Counted from the first letter of the stretch, positions 52,579 through 62,706 are shown. The stretch: DNA of 64,000 nucleotides from JAJYSO01 sp964586655 (GCA_964586655.1 CAZPGY010000002.1:62001-126000), one strand, 5' to 3'. Numbers and translations: made by a program. The notes: generated by a model not told the origin, from the letters alone.

Positions 52579-52853
52579 CGAGTTTTGTTTTGAAGTGTTT
52601 TGAGGTGTTCAATTATATCATCCAGCCTGTTGCGCACCGTGGGATAACTCTTTTTAAGCTGTTTAGCCATGGCTTTCAAGCTTCCGCCGGAAAGCACAAA
52701 ATTTAATATAAAATCCTGCTCCTCCTGTGGCAACTGCAAAAACACAGGCAAAGAATAAGATCCTTGAACCCTCGTATCACATTGTGGACAAGACAGCGCA
52801 CTCACTTGCATGACTGTATCACAACTGGGACAGATTACCGGAAGTTTTTTCAT
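52575..52853 (-). CDS. DUF2089-family protein (zinc ribbon plus helix-turn-helix)
   Basis: 92-residue protein. Two CxxC knuckles (C9-P-S-C12 and C22-P-Q-C25) form a zinc ribbon, and the C-terminal part (LKAMAKQLKKSYPTVRNRLD) is a helix-turn-helix. The family is thought to bind DNA and control linked membrane protein genes. It is first in the operon, and two identical 17-bp direct repeats lie just upstream (52875-52933), a good candidate for its own binding site. Confidence 0.88.
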   Translation of the reverse strand: MKKLPVICPSCDTVMQVSALSCPQCDTRVQGSYSLPVFLQLPQEEQDFILNFVLSGGSLKAMAKQLKKSYPTVRNRLDDIIEHLKTLQNKTR

Positions 52854-52874
52854 TTCATGATATTTTTATACAAC

Positions 52875-52933
52875 AAAATTAAAATATAATTCAACAAAAC
52901 AAAAATATATCTATATAAAATTAAAATATAATT
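52875..52933. promoter_or_regulatory. Pair of 17-bp direct repeats upstream of the DUF2089 gene
   Basis: The word AAAATTAAAATATAATT occurs at 52875-52891 and again at 52917-52933, with starts 42 bp apart, close to four helical turns. Both are in front of the DUF2089 operon, so a dimeric or oligomeric regulator could bind both on one face. The surroundings are very AT-rich, so chance similarity cannot be ruled out. Confidence 0.5.
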
Positions 52934-53091
52934 TAATAATAGTGATGTATTATTCTTTTTTTAGCCCAAAAAGAAAACAAAAGGAATGAAGTGAAGCGAG
53001 AGTCCCACTTTTTCAACAGTTTAAATGCATTTAACACCAAAATCACTTCAACAAAACCCGCCGGCTTCTAAATTTAACCATTTAATTTTTA

Positions 53092-53099
53092 TACTTTTG
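53092..53099 (+). promoter_or_regulatory. -7 box of pyrG (TACTTTTG)
   Basis: Exact TAnnTTTG match on the plus strand, 27 nt before the pyrG start codon. Confidence 0.65.
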
Positions 53100-53125
53100 C
53101 GTCCCGTATAGATAGAATTACTACC

Positions 53126-54742
53126 ATGGCCCAAACAAAATACATTTTTGTAACCGGCGGTGTTTCTTCTTCTCTCGGGAAAGGAATTATCGCAGCCTCC
53201 TTAGCCAAGCTCCTTCAGGCTCGGGGCTATAAAGTTACCATTCAAAAATTTGACCCCTACATCAATATAGATCCCGGCACGCTCAATCCTTATGAGCACG
53301 GCGAGTGTTTTGTAACGGAAGACGGTGCTGAAACAGATTTAGATCTTGGGCATTACGAACGTTTTCTCAATGTCAATACTTCCCAAGCCAATAATGTAAC
53401 TACCGGAAAGATTTATCAAAGTGTCATTCAAAAGGAGCGTCGCGGGGAGTTTTTGGGCAAGACTGTTCAGGTAATTCCACATATTACCAATGAGATTAAG
53501 AACCGCATTCAGGTATTGGGAAAAGACAATGATTATGACATTGTGATTACTGAGCTTGGCGGAACGGTAGGCGATATTGAATCGCTACCTTTTATTGAAG
53601 CCGTCCGTCAATTGAAATGGGAACTGGGCGACAACAACTCCCTGTTTATTCATCTCACCCTTGTCCCCTATCTTTCTGCCGCCAAAGAACTCAAAACCAA
53701 ACCCACCCAACACAGCGTAAAAACCTTGATGGAAAGTGGCTTAAACGCCGATATTATCGTTTGCCGTACCGAACACAACATTGGGCTGGATCTGCGAGAA
53801 AAGATTGCTCTTTTCTGTAATGTCAAAAAAGAAGCCGTCATTCAATCCATTGACGCTTCAGTGATTTATGACGTCCCCAATCACATGTTGCAAGAAGGAC
53901 TGGATACCGTGGCTTTAAAGAAATTGGCACTGCCCAAAAAACGAGTACCCAAACTCAAAAAATGGAATCAATTTTTAAAACGCTATAAAAATCCAAAGGC
54001 AGAAGTGCGCATTGGATTGGTCGGGAAATATGTAGAGTTGCAAGATTCTTATAAATCCATTCTCGAATCCTTTATTCACGCCGGTGCGGAAAACGAGGTA
54101 AGGGTCAACATTCAAAGCATCCAATCAGAAGCCTTAAATGATAAAGATTTTGGCAAACACATCACTGATCTCGACGGCATTTTAGTGGCGCCCGGTTTTG
54201 GTGAACGCGGGATGCAGGGAAAAATAAATGCCATCAAATATGCACGAGAAAACAAGCTTCCATTTTTCGGAATTTGTTTGGGCATGCAATTGGCTGTCAT
54301 TGAATTTGCCCGCCATGTAATGGGACTCAAAGAGGCCAACTCTTCTGAAATGAACAACACCACTAAAGAGCCGGTCATCGATATTATGGAAAACCAAAAA
54401 AACCTGACCAATATGGGAGGAACCATGCGCTTAGGCGCTTGGGATTGCCAATTGAAAGCGGGTTCCTTGGCCCATAAAATCTATGGCGACACCACAATTA
54501 GTGAACGTCATCGCCATCGCTATGAATACAACAACCGCTATCGGGAAGACATTGAAAAAGCAGGATTGCTCTGTACCGGTTTCAACCCGCAAACAGATCT
54601 GGTAGAAATTGTCGAAATTGCCGGTCACCCTTGGTTCATGGGCGTTCAGTTCCATCCGGAATACAAGAGTACCGTAGCCAATCCTCACCCCTTGTTTGTG
54701 GATTTTGTCAGAGCCGTTAAAGAATATGCCCGGCAAAAATAA
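53126..54742 (+). CDS. pyrG: CTP synthase
   Basis: 538-residue enzyme that makes CTP from UTP, ATP and glutamine. The N-terminal synthase domain has the P-loop VSSSLGKGI at about 14-22 and the PYINIDPGTLNP region, while the C-terminal class-I glutamine amidotransferase domain carries C384 in FGICLGMQ and the late His-x-Glu in HPEYKS. It is a single gene followed by yidC about 150 nt downstream. Confidence 0.98.
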   Translation: MAQTKYIFVTGGVSSSLGKGIIAASLAKLLQARGYKVTIQKFDPYINIDPGTLNPYEHGECFVTEDGAETDLDLGHYERFLNVNTSQANNVTTGKIYQSVIQKERRGEFLGKTVQVIPHITNEIKNRIQVLGKDNDYDIVITELGGTVGDIESLPFIEAVRQLKWELGDNNSLFIHLTLVPYLSAAKELKTKPTQHSVKTLMESGLNADIIVCRTEHNIGLDLREKIALFCNVKKEAVIQSIDASVIYDVPNHMLQEGLDTVALKKLALPKKRVPKLKKWNQFLKRYKNPKAEVRIGLVGKYVELQDSYKSILESFIHAGAENEVRVNIQSIQSEALNDKDFGKHITDLDGILVAPGFGERGMQGKINAIKYARENKLPFFGICLGMQLAVIEFARHVMGLKEANSSEMNNTTKEPVIDIMENQKNLTNMGGTMRLGAWDCQLKAGSLAHKIYGDTTISERHRHRYEYNNRYREDIEKAGLLCTGFNPQTDLVEIVEIAGHPWFMGVQFHPEYKSTVANPHPLFVDFVRAVKEYARQK

Positions 54743-54889
54743 CTCCGGCAGGCCTCTTCAGAATTTCATGATTGGGCAAGCCACATAATTTATGATTAGC
54801 GCTATGGCTATTGCCAATAATTTTTCGATTTTTGCAAACTGTTTATTTTAGTGGGCTAAACTGACCAGTTTACCTTTTTAGTTTTAATT

Positions 54890-56725
54890 ATGGAAGAAAA
54901 GAAAAGTTTCGATTTTAAATCATTCCTCGGTTTTATATTAATTGGAGCCGTTGTGCTGTTTTGGTTACAAACCAAAAAAGAAGAAGAGGCCAAAAAGAAA
55001 GCAGAAGACAAAGCCAAAACCGAGCAAACGGTCAAGGCTGCTGATTCTTCGCAGGAGAAGCATACTACTCATTTCAACAACGAGCTTGCCAAAACCGACT
55101 CCTCCGCCAAAGGAACCTCAAATTTCTTTGCGCAAAACACAGCCTCTGACCAAGTTAGTGTACTCGAAAACGACGTCCTTAGGGTCAAGGTAAGTAACAA
55201 AGGAGGGCAAATTGTCGAAGTACGCTTAAAAGGCATGACCAATTATGACTCTGTTCCCATTTACCTCATCAAGAACCACAATGCCTCATTTGGCCTCACC
55301 TTTTCCACGGCTGACCACAAAACCCTGAATACGCAAGACATTTATTTTGAACCCACTTTAAGTGAAAATAGTGGTAATTCTATCCTGACCATGCGTGCCA
55401 ATGTGGGGAATGGAAAATACTTGGAATATGTATACACCATGAAGCCCGATGAATATATGATGGATTTTGTTGTCCGCTCTCACGGCTTAAAAAACATCAT
55501 TAGCCAGGCTGAACCGGTCAAACTGCATTGGAAATTAAAAAGCTATCACTACGACAAGAGCTTTTTCTTCGAGAAGCGTTTCTCTGAAGCGGTTTGGCAA
55601 TATGAAGGCAACAAGATTAGCGATGACAGAAGTGGTGAAAGCACAGCCAAAGACATTTCTTGGCTTGCCTACCGTCAACACTTTTTCTCCTCCATACTAC
55701 TAAACGACAACCCATTTCAAAAAGGGAAAATAAAAATTGAGGAGTTTGACGAAGAAAAAACCGCTGAATTTACCAAAGCCTATTCTGCCACTTTCCCGCT
55801 TCAGCTCAAAGGCGGCGAGCTCAATGAAAATATGAACCTGTATTTTGGCCCTACAAAATACCATACCCTGCTGAGTTATGAACGAAATTTGGATGAAATA
55901 ATGCCTTTGGGATGGGGAATATTTGGTTGGCTCAATAAATATATTTTCATTCCGGTATTTAGCTTTCTCAACGGATTTTTGCCGGCCGGAATTGCAATTA
56001 TTCTACTAACCGTAATCGTCAAGATTGCTTGTTCTCCGGTTCAGTACAAACAATTTATGTCGCAGGCCAAACGAAAAGTTTTAAAGCCTGAGATTGATGC
56101 CATTAATGAAAAATTTAAGGGCAACAAAATGAAAATTCAAAAGGAAACCATGAACCTCAATCGGGAAGCGGGAATCAACCAAACCAGCGGTTGTATTATG
56201 GGCTTGATACAGCTGCCTATTTTCTATGCCATGTACCGTTTGTTTCCATCGGCTTTTCAACTGCGACACCAAAGCTTTTTATGGGTAGACGACTTATCTT
56301 CTTATGACTCTATCCTGAATCTGTCTTTTCGCATTCCACTCTATGGAAGCCATGTGAGTTTAATGGCCCTATTGGCTGCGGTGGCCATCCTTATTTATAT
56401 GATGTTTACCACCGGACAAACCATGCAAAACATGCCCAAACAACCGGGAATGCCCAACATGAAATTTATCATGTACCTCTCCCCCATTGCCATGCTGTTG
56501 TTTTTTAACCGATATCCCAGTGGAATGTCATTATATTACCTGACTTCTAATCTTATCGCTATTGGTATTTACTTGTTTATCCAGTATGTAATTATCGACG
56601 AAGAAAAAGTGCACGCCAAAGTGGAAGCGCATAAGAAAAAACCCAAGAAGCAAAATCGTTTCCAACGCAAAATGCAGGAAATGATGGAAGAAGCCGAAAA
56701 ACAACAAAAGCTCAAAAACAAATAA
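54890..56725 (+). CDS. yidC: Membrane protein insertase YidC
   Basis: 611-residue inner-membrane insertase and Sec-partner. The first helix (about 11-26) is followed by a charged linker and the periplasmic P1 domain (about 85-340). The conserved core helices start near YIFIPVFSFLNGFLPAGIA and include the SPVQYKQFMSQAKRK loop and QLPIFYAMYRLF segment. A basic C-terminal tail (KKPKKQNRFQRK) is typical. A terminator lies at 56748-56780. Confidence 0.97.
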   Translation: MEEKKSFDFKSFLGFILIGAVVLFWLQTKKEEEAKKKAEDKAKTEQTVKAADSSQEKHTTHFNNELAKTDSSAKGTSNFFAQNTASDQVSVLENDVLRVKVSNKGGQIVEVRLKGMTNYDSVPIYLIKNHNASFGLTFSTADHKTLNTQDIYFEPTLSENSGNSILTMRANVGNGKYLEYVYTMKPDEYMMDFVVRSHGLKNIISQAEPVKLHWKLKSYHYDKSFFFEKRFSEAVWQYEGNKISDDRSGESTAKDISWLAYRQHFFSSILLNDNPFQKGKIKIEEFDEEKTAEFTKAYSATFPLQLKGGELNENMNLYFGPTKYHTLLSYERNLDEIMPLGWGIFGWLNKYIFIPVFSFLNGFLPAGIAIILLTVIVKIACSPVQYKQFMSQAKRKVLKPEIDAINEKFKGNKMKIQKETMNLNREAGINQTSGCIMGLIQLPIFYAMYRLFPSAFQLRHQSFLWVDDLSSYDSILNLSFRIPLYGSHVSLMALLAAVAILIYMMFTTGQTMQNMPKQPGMPNMKFIMYLSPIAMLLFFNRYPSGMSLYYLTSNLIAIGIYLFIQYVIIDEEKVHAKVEAHKKKPKKQNRFQRKMQEMMEEAEKQQKLKNK

Positions 56726-56747
56726 GGCTTAGCTACAACTAATTCAC

Positions 56748-56780
56748 AAAGGGCGCTTTTTAAAGAGGTGCCCTTTTTTT
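56748..56780 (+). terminator. Rho-independent terminator of yidC
   Basis: AAAGGGC (56748-56754) pairs with GCCCTTT (56770-56776), followed by a T run to 56780. Confidence 0.85.
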
Positions 56781-56881
56781 ATGCACCATTTTCAAAAAAA
56801 TGAGTGTCCTACACCGAATTCATAAATCAATTTGACATCAAACTTCTTTGAAGCAAGTCCTTTATCGATAGGCATTATTAT

Positions 56882-56889
56882 TATCTTTG
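56882..56889 (+). promoter_or_regulatory. -7 box of metG (TATCTTTG)
   Basis: Exact TAnnTTTG match, 21 nt before the ATG at 56910. It lies downstream of the earlier ATG at 56832, which is therefore unlikely to be used. Confidence 0.65.
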
Positions 56890-56909
56890 CCTTTTCAAAA
56901 TTATCCTTT

Positions 56910-58976
56910 ATGAAGTCCCCAAAACGCTATACCATTACCGCTGCCTTACCTTATGCCAACGGCCCTATACATATTGGCCATCTTGCCGGTGCTTATCTTC
57001 CGGCCGACATCTACGTCCGTTACCTCAAAGAAAAGGGAAAGGACGTCGTTTTTATCTGCGGCAGCGATGAACACGGGGTTCCCATCACCCTACGCGCCAA
57101 AAAAGAAGGGGTTTCTCCTCAGGAAATTGTAGACAAATACCATCAGATGATGGAAAAATCATTTGCGGAATTAGGAATTGAGTTTGATAACTTTTCCGGA
57201 ACTTCACGAGAAATCCACAAGGCAACCGCTTCCGAATTTTTTAAGGATTTATATGATAACGACAAGTTTATTGAACAGGTATCTGAACAATTATACGATG
57301 CAGAAGCCAAGCAATTTTTAGCCGATCGATTTGTAACCGGCACCTGCCCCAAATGTGGACATGAGGAAGCTTATGGCGATCAATGTGAAAAATGTGGTTC
57401 TTCCTTGAATGCCACCGATTTGATCAATCCCAAATCGGCCATTACCGGAAATATCCCGACACTAAAAAAGACCCGCCACTGGTTTCTGCCTTTAGACCAG
57501 TACAATGACTGGCTAAAAGAGTGGATCCTCAAAGGCCATCAAGACGATTGGAAAACCAATGTTTACGGTCAGTGCAAATCCTGGATCGATGAAGGCCTAA
57601 AACCTCGCGCCGTCACCCGCGATTTGGATTGGGGAATTCCCGTTCCGGTAAAAGGCGGAGAGGGAAAAGTCTTGTACGTTTGGTTTGATGCGCCCATCGG
57701 ATATATCTCCGCCACCAAGGAATGGGCACAAGCACACGACAAAGATTGGGAACCTTATTGGAAAGACGAGGATACCAAATTGGTCTGTTTTATTGGAAAA
57801 GACAATATTGTTTTCCACTGCATTGTCTTTCCGGTGATGCTCAAAGCACATGGCGATTACATTTTACCGGACAATGTACCGGCCAATGAATTCCTTAACC
57901 TCGAAGGCCAAAAATTGTCTACTTCCAAAAACTGGGCGGTTTGGCTGCACGAATACCTTGAAGACTTCCCCGGCAAACAAGATGTTTTGCGCTATACCCT
58001 AACCGCCAATGCTCCCGAAACACAGGACAATAATTTTACTTGGGAAGGCTTGCAAACCCGAAACAATAGCGAATTGGTAGGAATTTTCGGCAATTTTATC
58101 AATCGGGTGGTTGTCTTAATCAACAAATATTATCAAGGTAAAGTCCCTAAAGCCCACCAGTATACCGAAGTAGACCAAAAAACCCTGGAACAACTGCGGA
58201 AATCTCCGGAAATCATTGCGCAATCTATTGAAAAATATCGCTTTAGGGAAGCCCAAAGTGAGATGATGAAGGTGGCCCGATTGGGCAACAAATACTTGGC
58301 TGACGAAGAGCCTTGGAAACTTAAAAAGACAGATGAAGAACGCGTAGCAACCATTATGAATCTCGCCCTGCAGATTGCAGCTTCCTTGATTCCTTTAAGT
58401 CGTCCTTTTCTCCCTTTCAGCGCTGAAAAACTGGAAAAAATGTTGAATCTCAAAAATAAAATCACCTGGGAGGAAGTGGCCGCTGAAAGCGAACTGATTC
58501 CGGCTGGACACCAAATCAACAAAGCCGAACTGCTGTTTGATAAAATTGAAGACCAAGCCATTGCGCATCAGCTAAAAAAATTGGAATCCTCAAAAAAAGA
58601 AAATACAACTGCATCAAAAAAGGAAACAAACCTCGAACCGCAAAAAGAAGAAATAAATTTTGAAGACTTCACTGCTTTAGATTTGCGCACGGGAGAGATT
58701 TTGGAAGCCGAAAAAATTCCGAAGACCAAAAAATTACTCAAGTTTAAAGTGGATACCGGTATTGACCAACGTACGATTGTCTCCGGAATCGCAGAACACT
58801 TCAATCCGGAAGAACTGATTGGGAAACGGGTCAGCATTGTGGCCAATCTCAAACCCATCAAGCTTCGCGGGGTACGCAGTGAAGGCATGATTTTGATGAC
58901 CGAAAACAAAGAGGGTAAAATTGTATTTGTCAATCCGGATGAAGACCAGGTCCCCAATGGCATGACCATTAAATAA
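56910..58976 (+). CDS. metG: Methionyl-tRNA synthetase
   Basis: About 688-residue class-I aminoacyl-tRNA synthetase that charges tRNA-Met. The HIGH motif is H21-I-G-H24, a zinc knuckle (CPKCG and CEKCG) is near 145-163, and the KMSKS-type loop is KLSTS at 335-339. The anticodon-binding domain is followed by a lysine-rich linker and a C-terminal tRNA-binding OB domain (DLRTGEILEAEKI to the end), which mediates dimerisation. The start at 56910 is preferred to 56832 because the promoter lies between them and the extra 26 residues are not conserved in type. Confidence 0.97.
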   Translation: MKSPKRYTITAALPYANGPIHIGHLAGAYLPADIYVRYLKEKGKDVVFICGSDEHGVPITLRAKKEGVSPQEIVDKYHQMMEKSFAELGIEFDNFSGTSREIHKATASEFFKDLYDNDKFIEQVSEQLYDAEAKQFLADRFVTGTCPKCGHEEAYGDQCEKCGSSLNATDLINPKSAITGNIPTLKKTRHWFLPLDQYNDWLKEWILKGHQDDWKTNVYGQCKSWIDEGLKPRAVTRDLDWGIPVPVKGGEGKVLYVWFDAPIGYISATKEWAQAHDKDWEPYWKDEDTKLVCFIGKDNIVFHCIVFPVMLKAHGDYILPDNVPANEFLNLEGQKLSTSKNWAVWLHEYLEDFPGKQDVLRYTLTANAPETQDNNFTWEGLQTRNNSELVGIFGNFINRVVVLINKYYQGKVPKAHQYTEVDQKTLEQLRKSPEIIAQSIEKYRFREAQSEMMKVARLGNKYLADEEPWKLKKTDEERVATIMNLALQIAASLIPLSRPFLPFSAEKLEKMLNLKNKITWEEVAAESELIPAGHQINKAELLFDKIEDQAIAHQLKKLESSKKENTTASKKETNLEPQKEEINFEDFTALDLRTGEILEAEKIPKTKKLLKFKVDTGIDQRTIVSGIAEHFNPEELIGKRVSIVANLKPIKLRGVRSEGMILMTENKEGKIVFVNPDEDQVPNGMTIK

Positions 58977-59019
58977 CACTATTATTTTTAGCGTACCCAA
59001 ACTATAAAATTATTCTGAA

Positions 59020-59544
59020 ATGAAATCCGTATCCAACCGTGGCATCAAATTAAAAAAAGAGGCGCTGGGAAAGATGCTCCTCTCCACCATCATTTTAGCC
59101 GGTTTGGCTTTTTTATGCAGCCATTATCCTGCAGAAACCGGCGGCGGATGGTATCATCAACTCAAGCAACCTGTTTTTGCCCCTCCCTATTGGCTCCCTT
59201 TCGCAATGTGGACACTGGTGTATATTTTAATGGGATGTTCTGCCGGAATCCTTTGGCACAATGCGGCACAAAACAAGGATACGCAACTTGCCTCTCGGGC
59301 TAAAAAAGGACTGGTTTTGTTTGCTATTCACCTCATTTTCAACCTCATTTTCCCTGTCATCCTCATCGGTTTTCACAAACCCGTTATCGGAATGATTGAC
59401 TTGTTGATCCTCCTTGGATTTATCGGATATATGATTCGTTATTTCCAACCTATAAATCGCCTTGCCGCCCGTTTGCTCATTCCTTATTTTATATGGATTG
59501 TCTATGCCGGCGCGCTTAATGCTGCTATTATTGTGCTCAATTAG
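59020..59544 (+). CDS. tspO: TspO/MBR family protein
   Basis: 174-residue membrane protein of the tryptophan-rich sensory protein family with five helices. The pattern of WYHQLKQPVFAPPYWLPFAM (about 46-66) and the later Trp-rich helices are typical. TspO binds porphyrins and may help in their breakdown or in stress signalling; no clear role can be derived from the neighbours metG and typA. Confidence 0.92.
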   Translation: MKSVSNRGIKLKKEALGKMLLSTIILAGLAFLCSHYPAETGGGWYHQLKQPVFAPPYWLPFAMWTLVYILMGCSAGILWHNAAQNKDTQLASRAKKGLVLFAIHLIFNLIFPVILIGFHKPVIGMIDLLILLGFIGYMIRYFQPINRLAARLLIPYFIWIVYAGALNAAIIVLN

Positions 59545-59670
59545 TTCTACAAAACATTCCCAAACAAACTGCGGGATACCCAAAACATCAATGTCTTTCG
59601 TATCCCGCAATACGCTTTGTTTTCGATTGGCAAATAATCTGCCTATATAGGGTTAAATTCCAAATTGCTG

Positions 59671-61473
59671 TTAGTCTGTTTTATGTCGTTTGCGTTCAAA
59701 TTCTTTGAGGTAAATTTTTCGCAAACGCAAATGATTGGGAGTCACTTCAACATATTCATCTTTTTGAATATATTCAAGAGCTTCTTCCAAACTAAATTTG
59801 ATGGCTGGAGCAATTTGGGCTTTATCATCTGACCCGGAGGCACGGACATTGGACAGTTTTTTGGTCTTGGTGATATTGACCGTAATATCATCTTGGCGTG
59901 TGTTTTGCCCTACAATTTGTCCTTCATAAATCTTATCGCCGGGCTCCACAAAAAACCGACCACGATCTTGCAGTTTATCAATGGAATAGGCAATAGCAGT
60001 GCCTGTTTCCATGGCTACCAACGAGCCATTTTGACGTCCCGGGAAACCGGATTTTACAGGTTGAAATTCCTTAAAACGATGGGCCATAATAGCCTCTCCG
60101 GCAGTGGCCGTGAGCAGCTGATTACGCAAACCTATAATCCCTCGAGAGGGAATCATAAATTCACAAATCATACGATCACCACGCGCTTCCATATTCAGCA
60201 TATCTCCTTTACGTTGACTGACCAATTCTACAGCTTTTCCCGACAGGTCTTCAGGCAAATCTACGGTCAATTCCTCTACGGGTTCGCATTTAACCCCGTC
60301 AATCTCTTTGATAATTACCTGAGGCTGACCTATTTGCAACTCATAACCTTCTCGACGCATGGTTTCGATAAGTACCGCAAGGTGCATAATCCCACGGCCA
60401 AATACATTAAATCGATCAGGACCGTCAGCTTCTTCTACGCGCAGGGCCAAGTTGCGTTCGAGTTCCTTTTCCAGGCGTTCTTTAATGTGTCGAGAGGTTA
60501 CATATTTACCATCTTTCCCAAAAAATGGGGAATCGTTTATGGTAAATAACATACTCATGGTGGGTTCATCAATAGCTATGGTTTTTAGGGCTTCGGGGTG
60601 TTCAACATCGGCAATGGTGTCGCCAATTTCAAAGCCTTCCAAACCGACAAGTGCACAGATATCTCCGGCGTGAACCTCACTTACTTTTCGGCGTCCCATT
60701 CCTTCAAAGACATACAATTCTTTGATGCGCGATTTCTTAATCTCGCCTGCCCTCTTGACCAAGGCGACCTGCATATTTTCTTTCAGCACCCCTCTTTGCA
60801 AACGACCGATGGCAATCCGACCGGTATAGGAAGAAAAGTCCAAAGAAGTGACCAACATTTGTAAGGTTCCTTCCGCTACTTTGGGTTTTGGAATTTCTTT
60901 AAGCACCATCTCCATCAAGGCTTCAATATCTGCTGTTTGCTGTTCCCAATCTTCACTCATCCAACCAAATTTAGCAGATCCATAAACGGTTGGGAAATCG
61001 AGCTGCCATTCCTCTGCACCGAGCTCAAACATCAAATCAAACACTTTTTCCTGCACTTCTTCAGGTCGGCAATTGGGTTTGTCAACTTTATTAACTACTA
61101 CACAAGGTTTTAGTCCCAAATCCAAGGCTTTTTGTAACACAAACCGAGTCTGTGGCATGGGCCCTTCAAAAGCATCTACCAGCAACAAAACGCCATCTGC
61201 CATATTGAGCACCCGTTCTACTTCTCCGCCAAAATCGGCGTGCCCGGGCGTGTCGATGATGTTGATTTTGGTGTCTTTATAGTTGACTGCTATATTCTTG
61301 GAGGTAATTGTAATTCCCCGCTCTCGTTCCAAATCTTCAGAGTCTAACACCAAGTTTTCCACCTCTTCATTGTCTCTAAACAGATGACAATAACGGGTGA
61401 TGGCATCAACCAATGTGGTTTTGCCGTGATCAACGTGAGCAATAATCGCTATATTTCTAATATCTTGCGCCAT
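59671..61473 (-). CDS. typA: Ribosome-associated GTPase TypA/BipA
   Basis: 600-residue translational GTPase that assists 50S subunit assembly under stress and low temperature. The P-loop is AHVDHGKTTL (about 13-22), G3 is in DTPGHADFGGEVER, and G4 is NKVDK. EF-G-like domains follow, and the C-terminal BipA-specific domain ends the protein. It converges on the tspO gene and has its own TACCTTTG box at 61503-61510. Confidence 0.97.
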   Translation of the reverse strand: MAQDIRNIAIIAHVDHGKTTLVDAITRYCHLFRDNEEVENLVLDSEDLERERGITITSKNIAVNYKDTKINIIDTPGHADFGGEVERVLNMADGVLLLVDAFEGPMPQTRFVLQKALDLGLKPCVVVNKVDKPNCRPEEVQEKVFDLMFELGAEEWQLDFPTVYGSAKFGWMSEDWEQQTADIEALMEMVLKEIPKPKVAEGTLQMLVTSLDFSSYTGRIAIGRLQRGVLKENMQVALVKRAGEIKKSRIKELYVFEGMGRRKVSEVHAGDICALVGLEGFEIGDTIADVEHPEALKTIAIDEPTMSMLFTINDSPFFGKDGKYVTSRHIKERLEKELERNLALRVEEADGPDRFNVFGRGIMHLAVLIETMRREGYELQIGQPQVIIKEIDGVKCEPVEELTVDLPEDLSGKAVELVSQRKGDMLNMEARGDRMICEFMIPSRGIIGLRNQLLTATAGEAIMAHRFKEFQPVKSGFPGRQNGSLVAMETGTAIAYSIDKLQDRGRFFVEPGDKIYEGQIVGQNTRQDDITVNITKTKKLSNVRASGSDDKAQIAPAIKFSLEEALEYIQKDEYVEVTPNHLRLRKIYLKEFERKRHKTD

Positions 61474-61502
61474 AAATAATAAGCTGATTTTTTAAAAGAG
61501 GG

Positions 61503-61510
61503 CAAAGGTA
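61503..61510 (-). promoter_or_regulatory. -7 box of typA (TACCTTTG)
   Basis: Exact TAnnTTTG match on the minus strand, 30 nt before the typA start codon. Confidence 0.6.
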
Positions 61511-61700
61511 AGCTTTATTTAAAAGACAGAATACAAGTGCATTTTATTTTTAGGGGGAATCGAAAAATAATTGTTACAACAAAATTATCAACCCACCATT
61601 TCAATTGAGAAACACCCCCCCATTTCTCTGTTTAACAGCTCTGAAATTTCACCTTTCGGCAGCATTTTAATTTCTTTTCAAATAGTCTTTAATTTTTTGT

Positions 61701-61708
61701 TATTTTTG
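61701..61708 (+). promoter_or_regulatory. -7 box of fabD (TATTTTTG)
   Basis: Exact TAnnTTTG match on the plus strand, 59 nt before the fabD start. Confidence 0.5.
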
Positions 61709-61766
61709 TTTTTCTTAATAGCTTTTTCTTTAACAAAAGACAAGCACTGTAAAAACAAAACACAAT

Positions 61767-62651
61767 ATGAAAGCATTTATTTTCCCCGGGCAAGGCGCAC
61801 AATTTCCGGGTATGGGCGCAGATTTATATGAACACTACGCCGAAGCAAAAGCCTTATTTGATCAAGCCGATGATATTTTGGGCTTCAGCATTTCAAAAAT
61901 TATGTTTGAGGGCACTAAAGATGAACTGAAACAAACCAAAGTCACACAGCCTGCCGTATTTTTACATTCTGTGGCGCTCAATGCCATCATCGGAAAAACC
62001 ACCCAACCGGATGTAGTCGCCGGCCACTCTTTGGGTGAATTTTCAGCTTTGGTCAGCAATGGGGCCTTAAATTTTGAAGACGGATTATCCTTGGTATCAA
62101 AACGAGCCATGGCCATGCAAAAAGCCTGTGAAAAAGAGCAATCTACTATGGCGGCAGTACTTGGGCTCGACGATGCAACTGTTGAAAAAACCTGTGCGCA
62201 AATTGAAGGCACAGTCGTGGCAGCCAACTATAATTGCCCGGGGCAAATTGTTATCTCCGGAGCCGTAGAAGCTGTTAACAAGGCTTGTGAAGCCCTCAAA
62301 AACCAGGGAGCCAAGCGTTGTTTACCGCTGCCGGTTGGGGGCGCTTTCCACTCTCCTATGATGGAACCGGCTCGAGAAGAGTTGGCAGCAGCCATTGAAC
62401 AAACTCAATTTAATACTCCCACTTGCCCTATCTATCAAAATGTAACAACCACCGCCGTCCGTCACCCGGACGAAATTAAAAAGAACCTCAATCGTCAATT
62501 GGTGTCGCCCGTAAAATGGACACAGAGTGTTCAAAATATGATTAAAGACGGGGTTACAGAATTCACCGAAGTGGGCCCCGGGAAAGTCCTTTCCGGATTG
62601 GTCAAAAAAGTAGACCGAAAGATGACCGTTGGAAAACCGGAATTGAAATAA
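61767..62651 (+). CDS. fabD: Malonyl-CoA:ACP transacylase
   Basis: 294-residue enzyme that transfers malonyl groups from CoA to acyl carrier protein for fatty-acid synthesis. The nucleophile S88 is in GHSLGEFSALV, the N-terminal FPGQGAQFPGMG oxyanion segment is intact, and the catalytic His lies in GAFHSPMM near 200. No other fab genes are in view. A hairpin after the gene (62668-62689) separates it from the next gene. Confidence 0.97.
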   Translation: MKAFIFPGQGAQFPGMGADLYEHYAEAKALFDQADDILGFSISKIMFEGTKDELKQTKVTQPAVFLHSVALNAIIGKTTQPDVVAGHSLGEFSALVSNGALNFEDGLSLVSKRAMAMQKACEKEQSTMAAVLGLDDATVEKTCAQIEGTVVAANYNCPGQIVISGAVEAVNKACEALKNQGAKRCLPLPVGGAFHSPMMEPAREELAAAIEQTQFNTPTCPIYQNVTTTAVRHPDEIKKNLNRQLVSPVKWTQSVQNMIKDGVTEFTEVGPGKVLSGLVKKVDRKMTVGKPELK

Positions 62652-62667
62652 CCACTCCTTTAATAAA

Positions 62668-62689
62668 GAGGGAGATTCGCGTCTCCCTC
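62668..62689 (+). terminator. Hairpin between fabD and the secreted MG2-like gene
   Basis: GAGGGAGA (62668-62675) pairs perfectly with TCTCCCTC (62682-62689). It has no T run, so it may be a weak terminator or an attenuator in front of the gene at 62707. Confidence 0.5.
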
Positions 62690-62706
62690 CTAACCCCATT
62701 ATTTTC

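Noticed and set aside
61571..61831. 86-codon frame upstream of fabD
   Set aside because: It overlaps the fabD promoter and the start of fabD in another frame.
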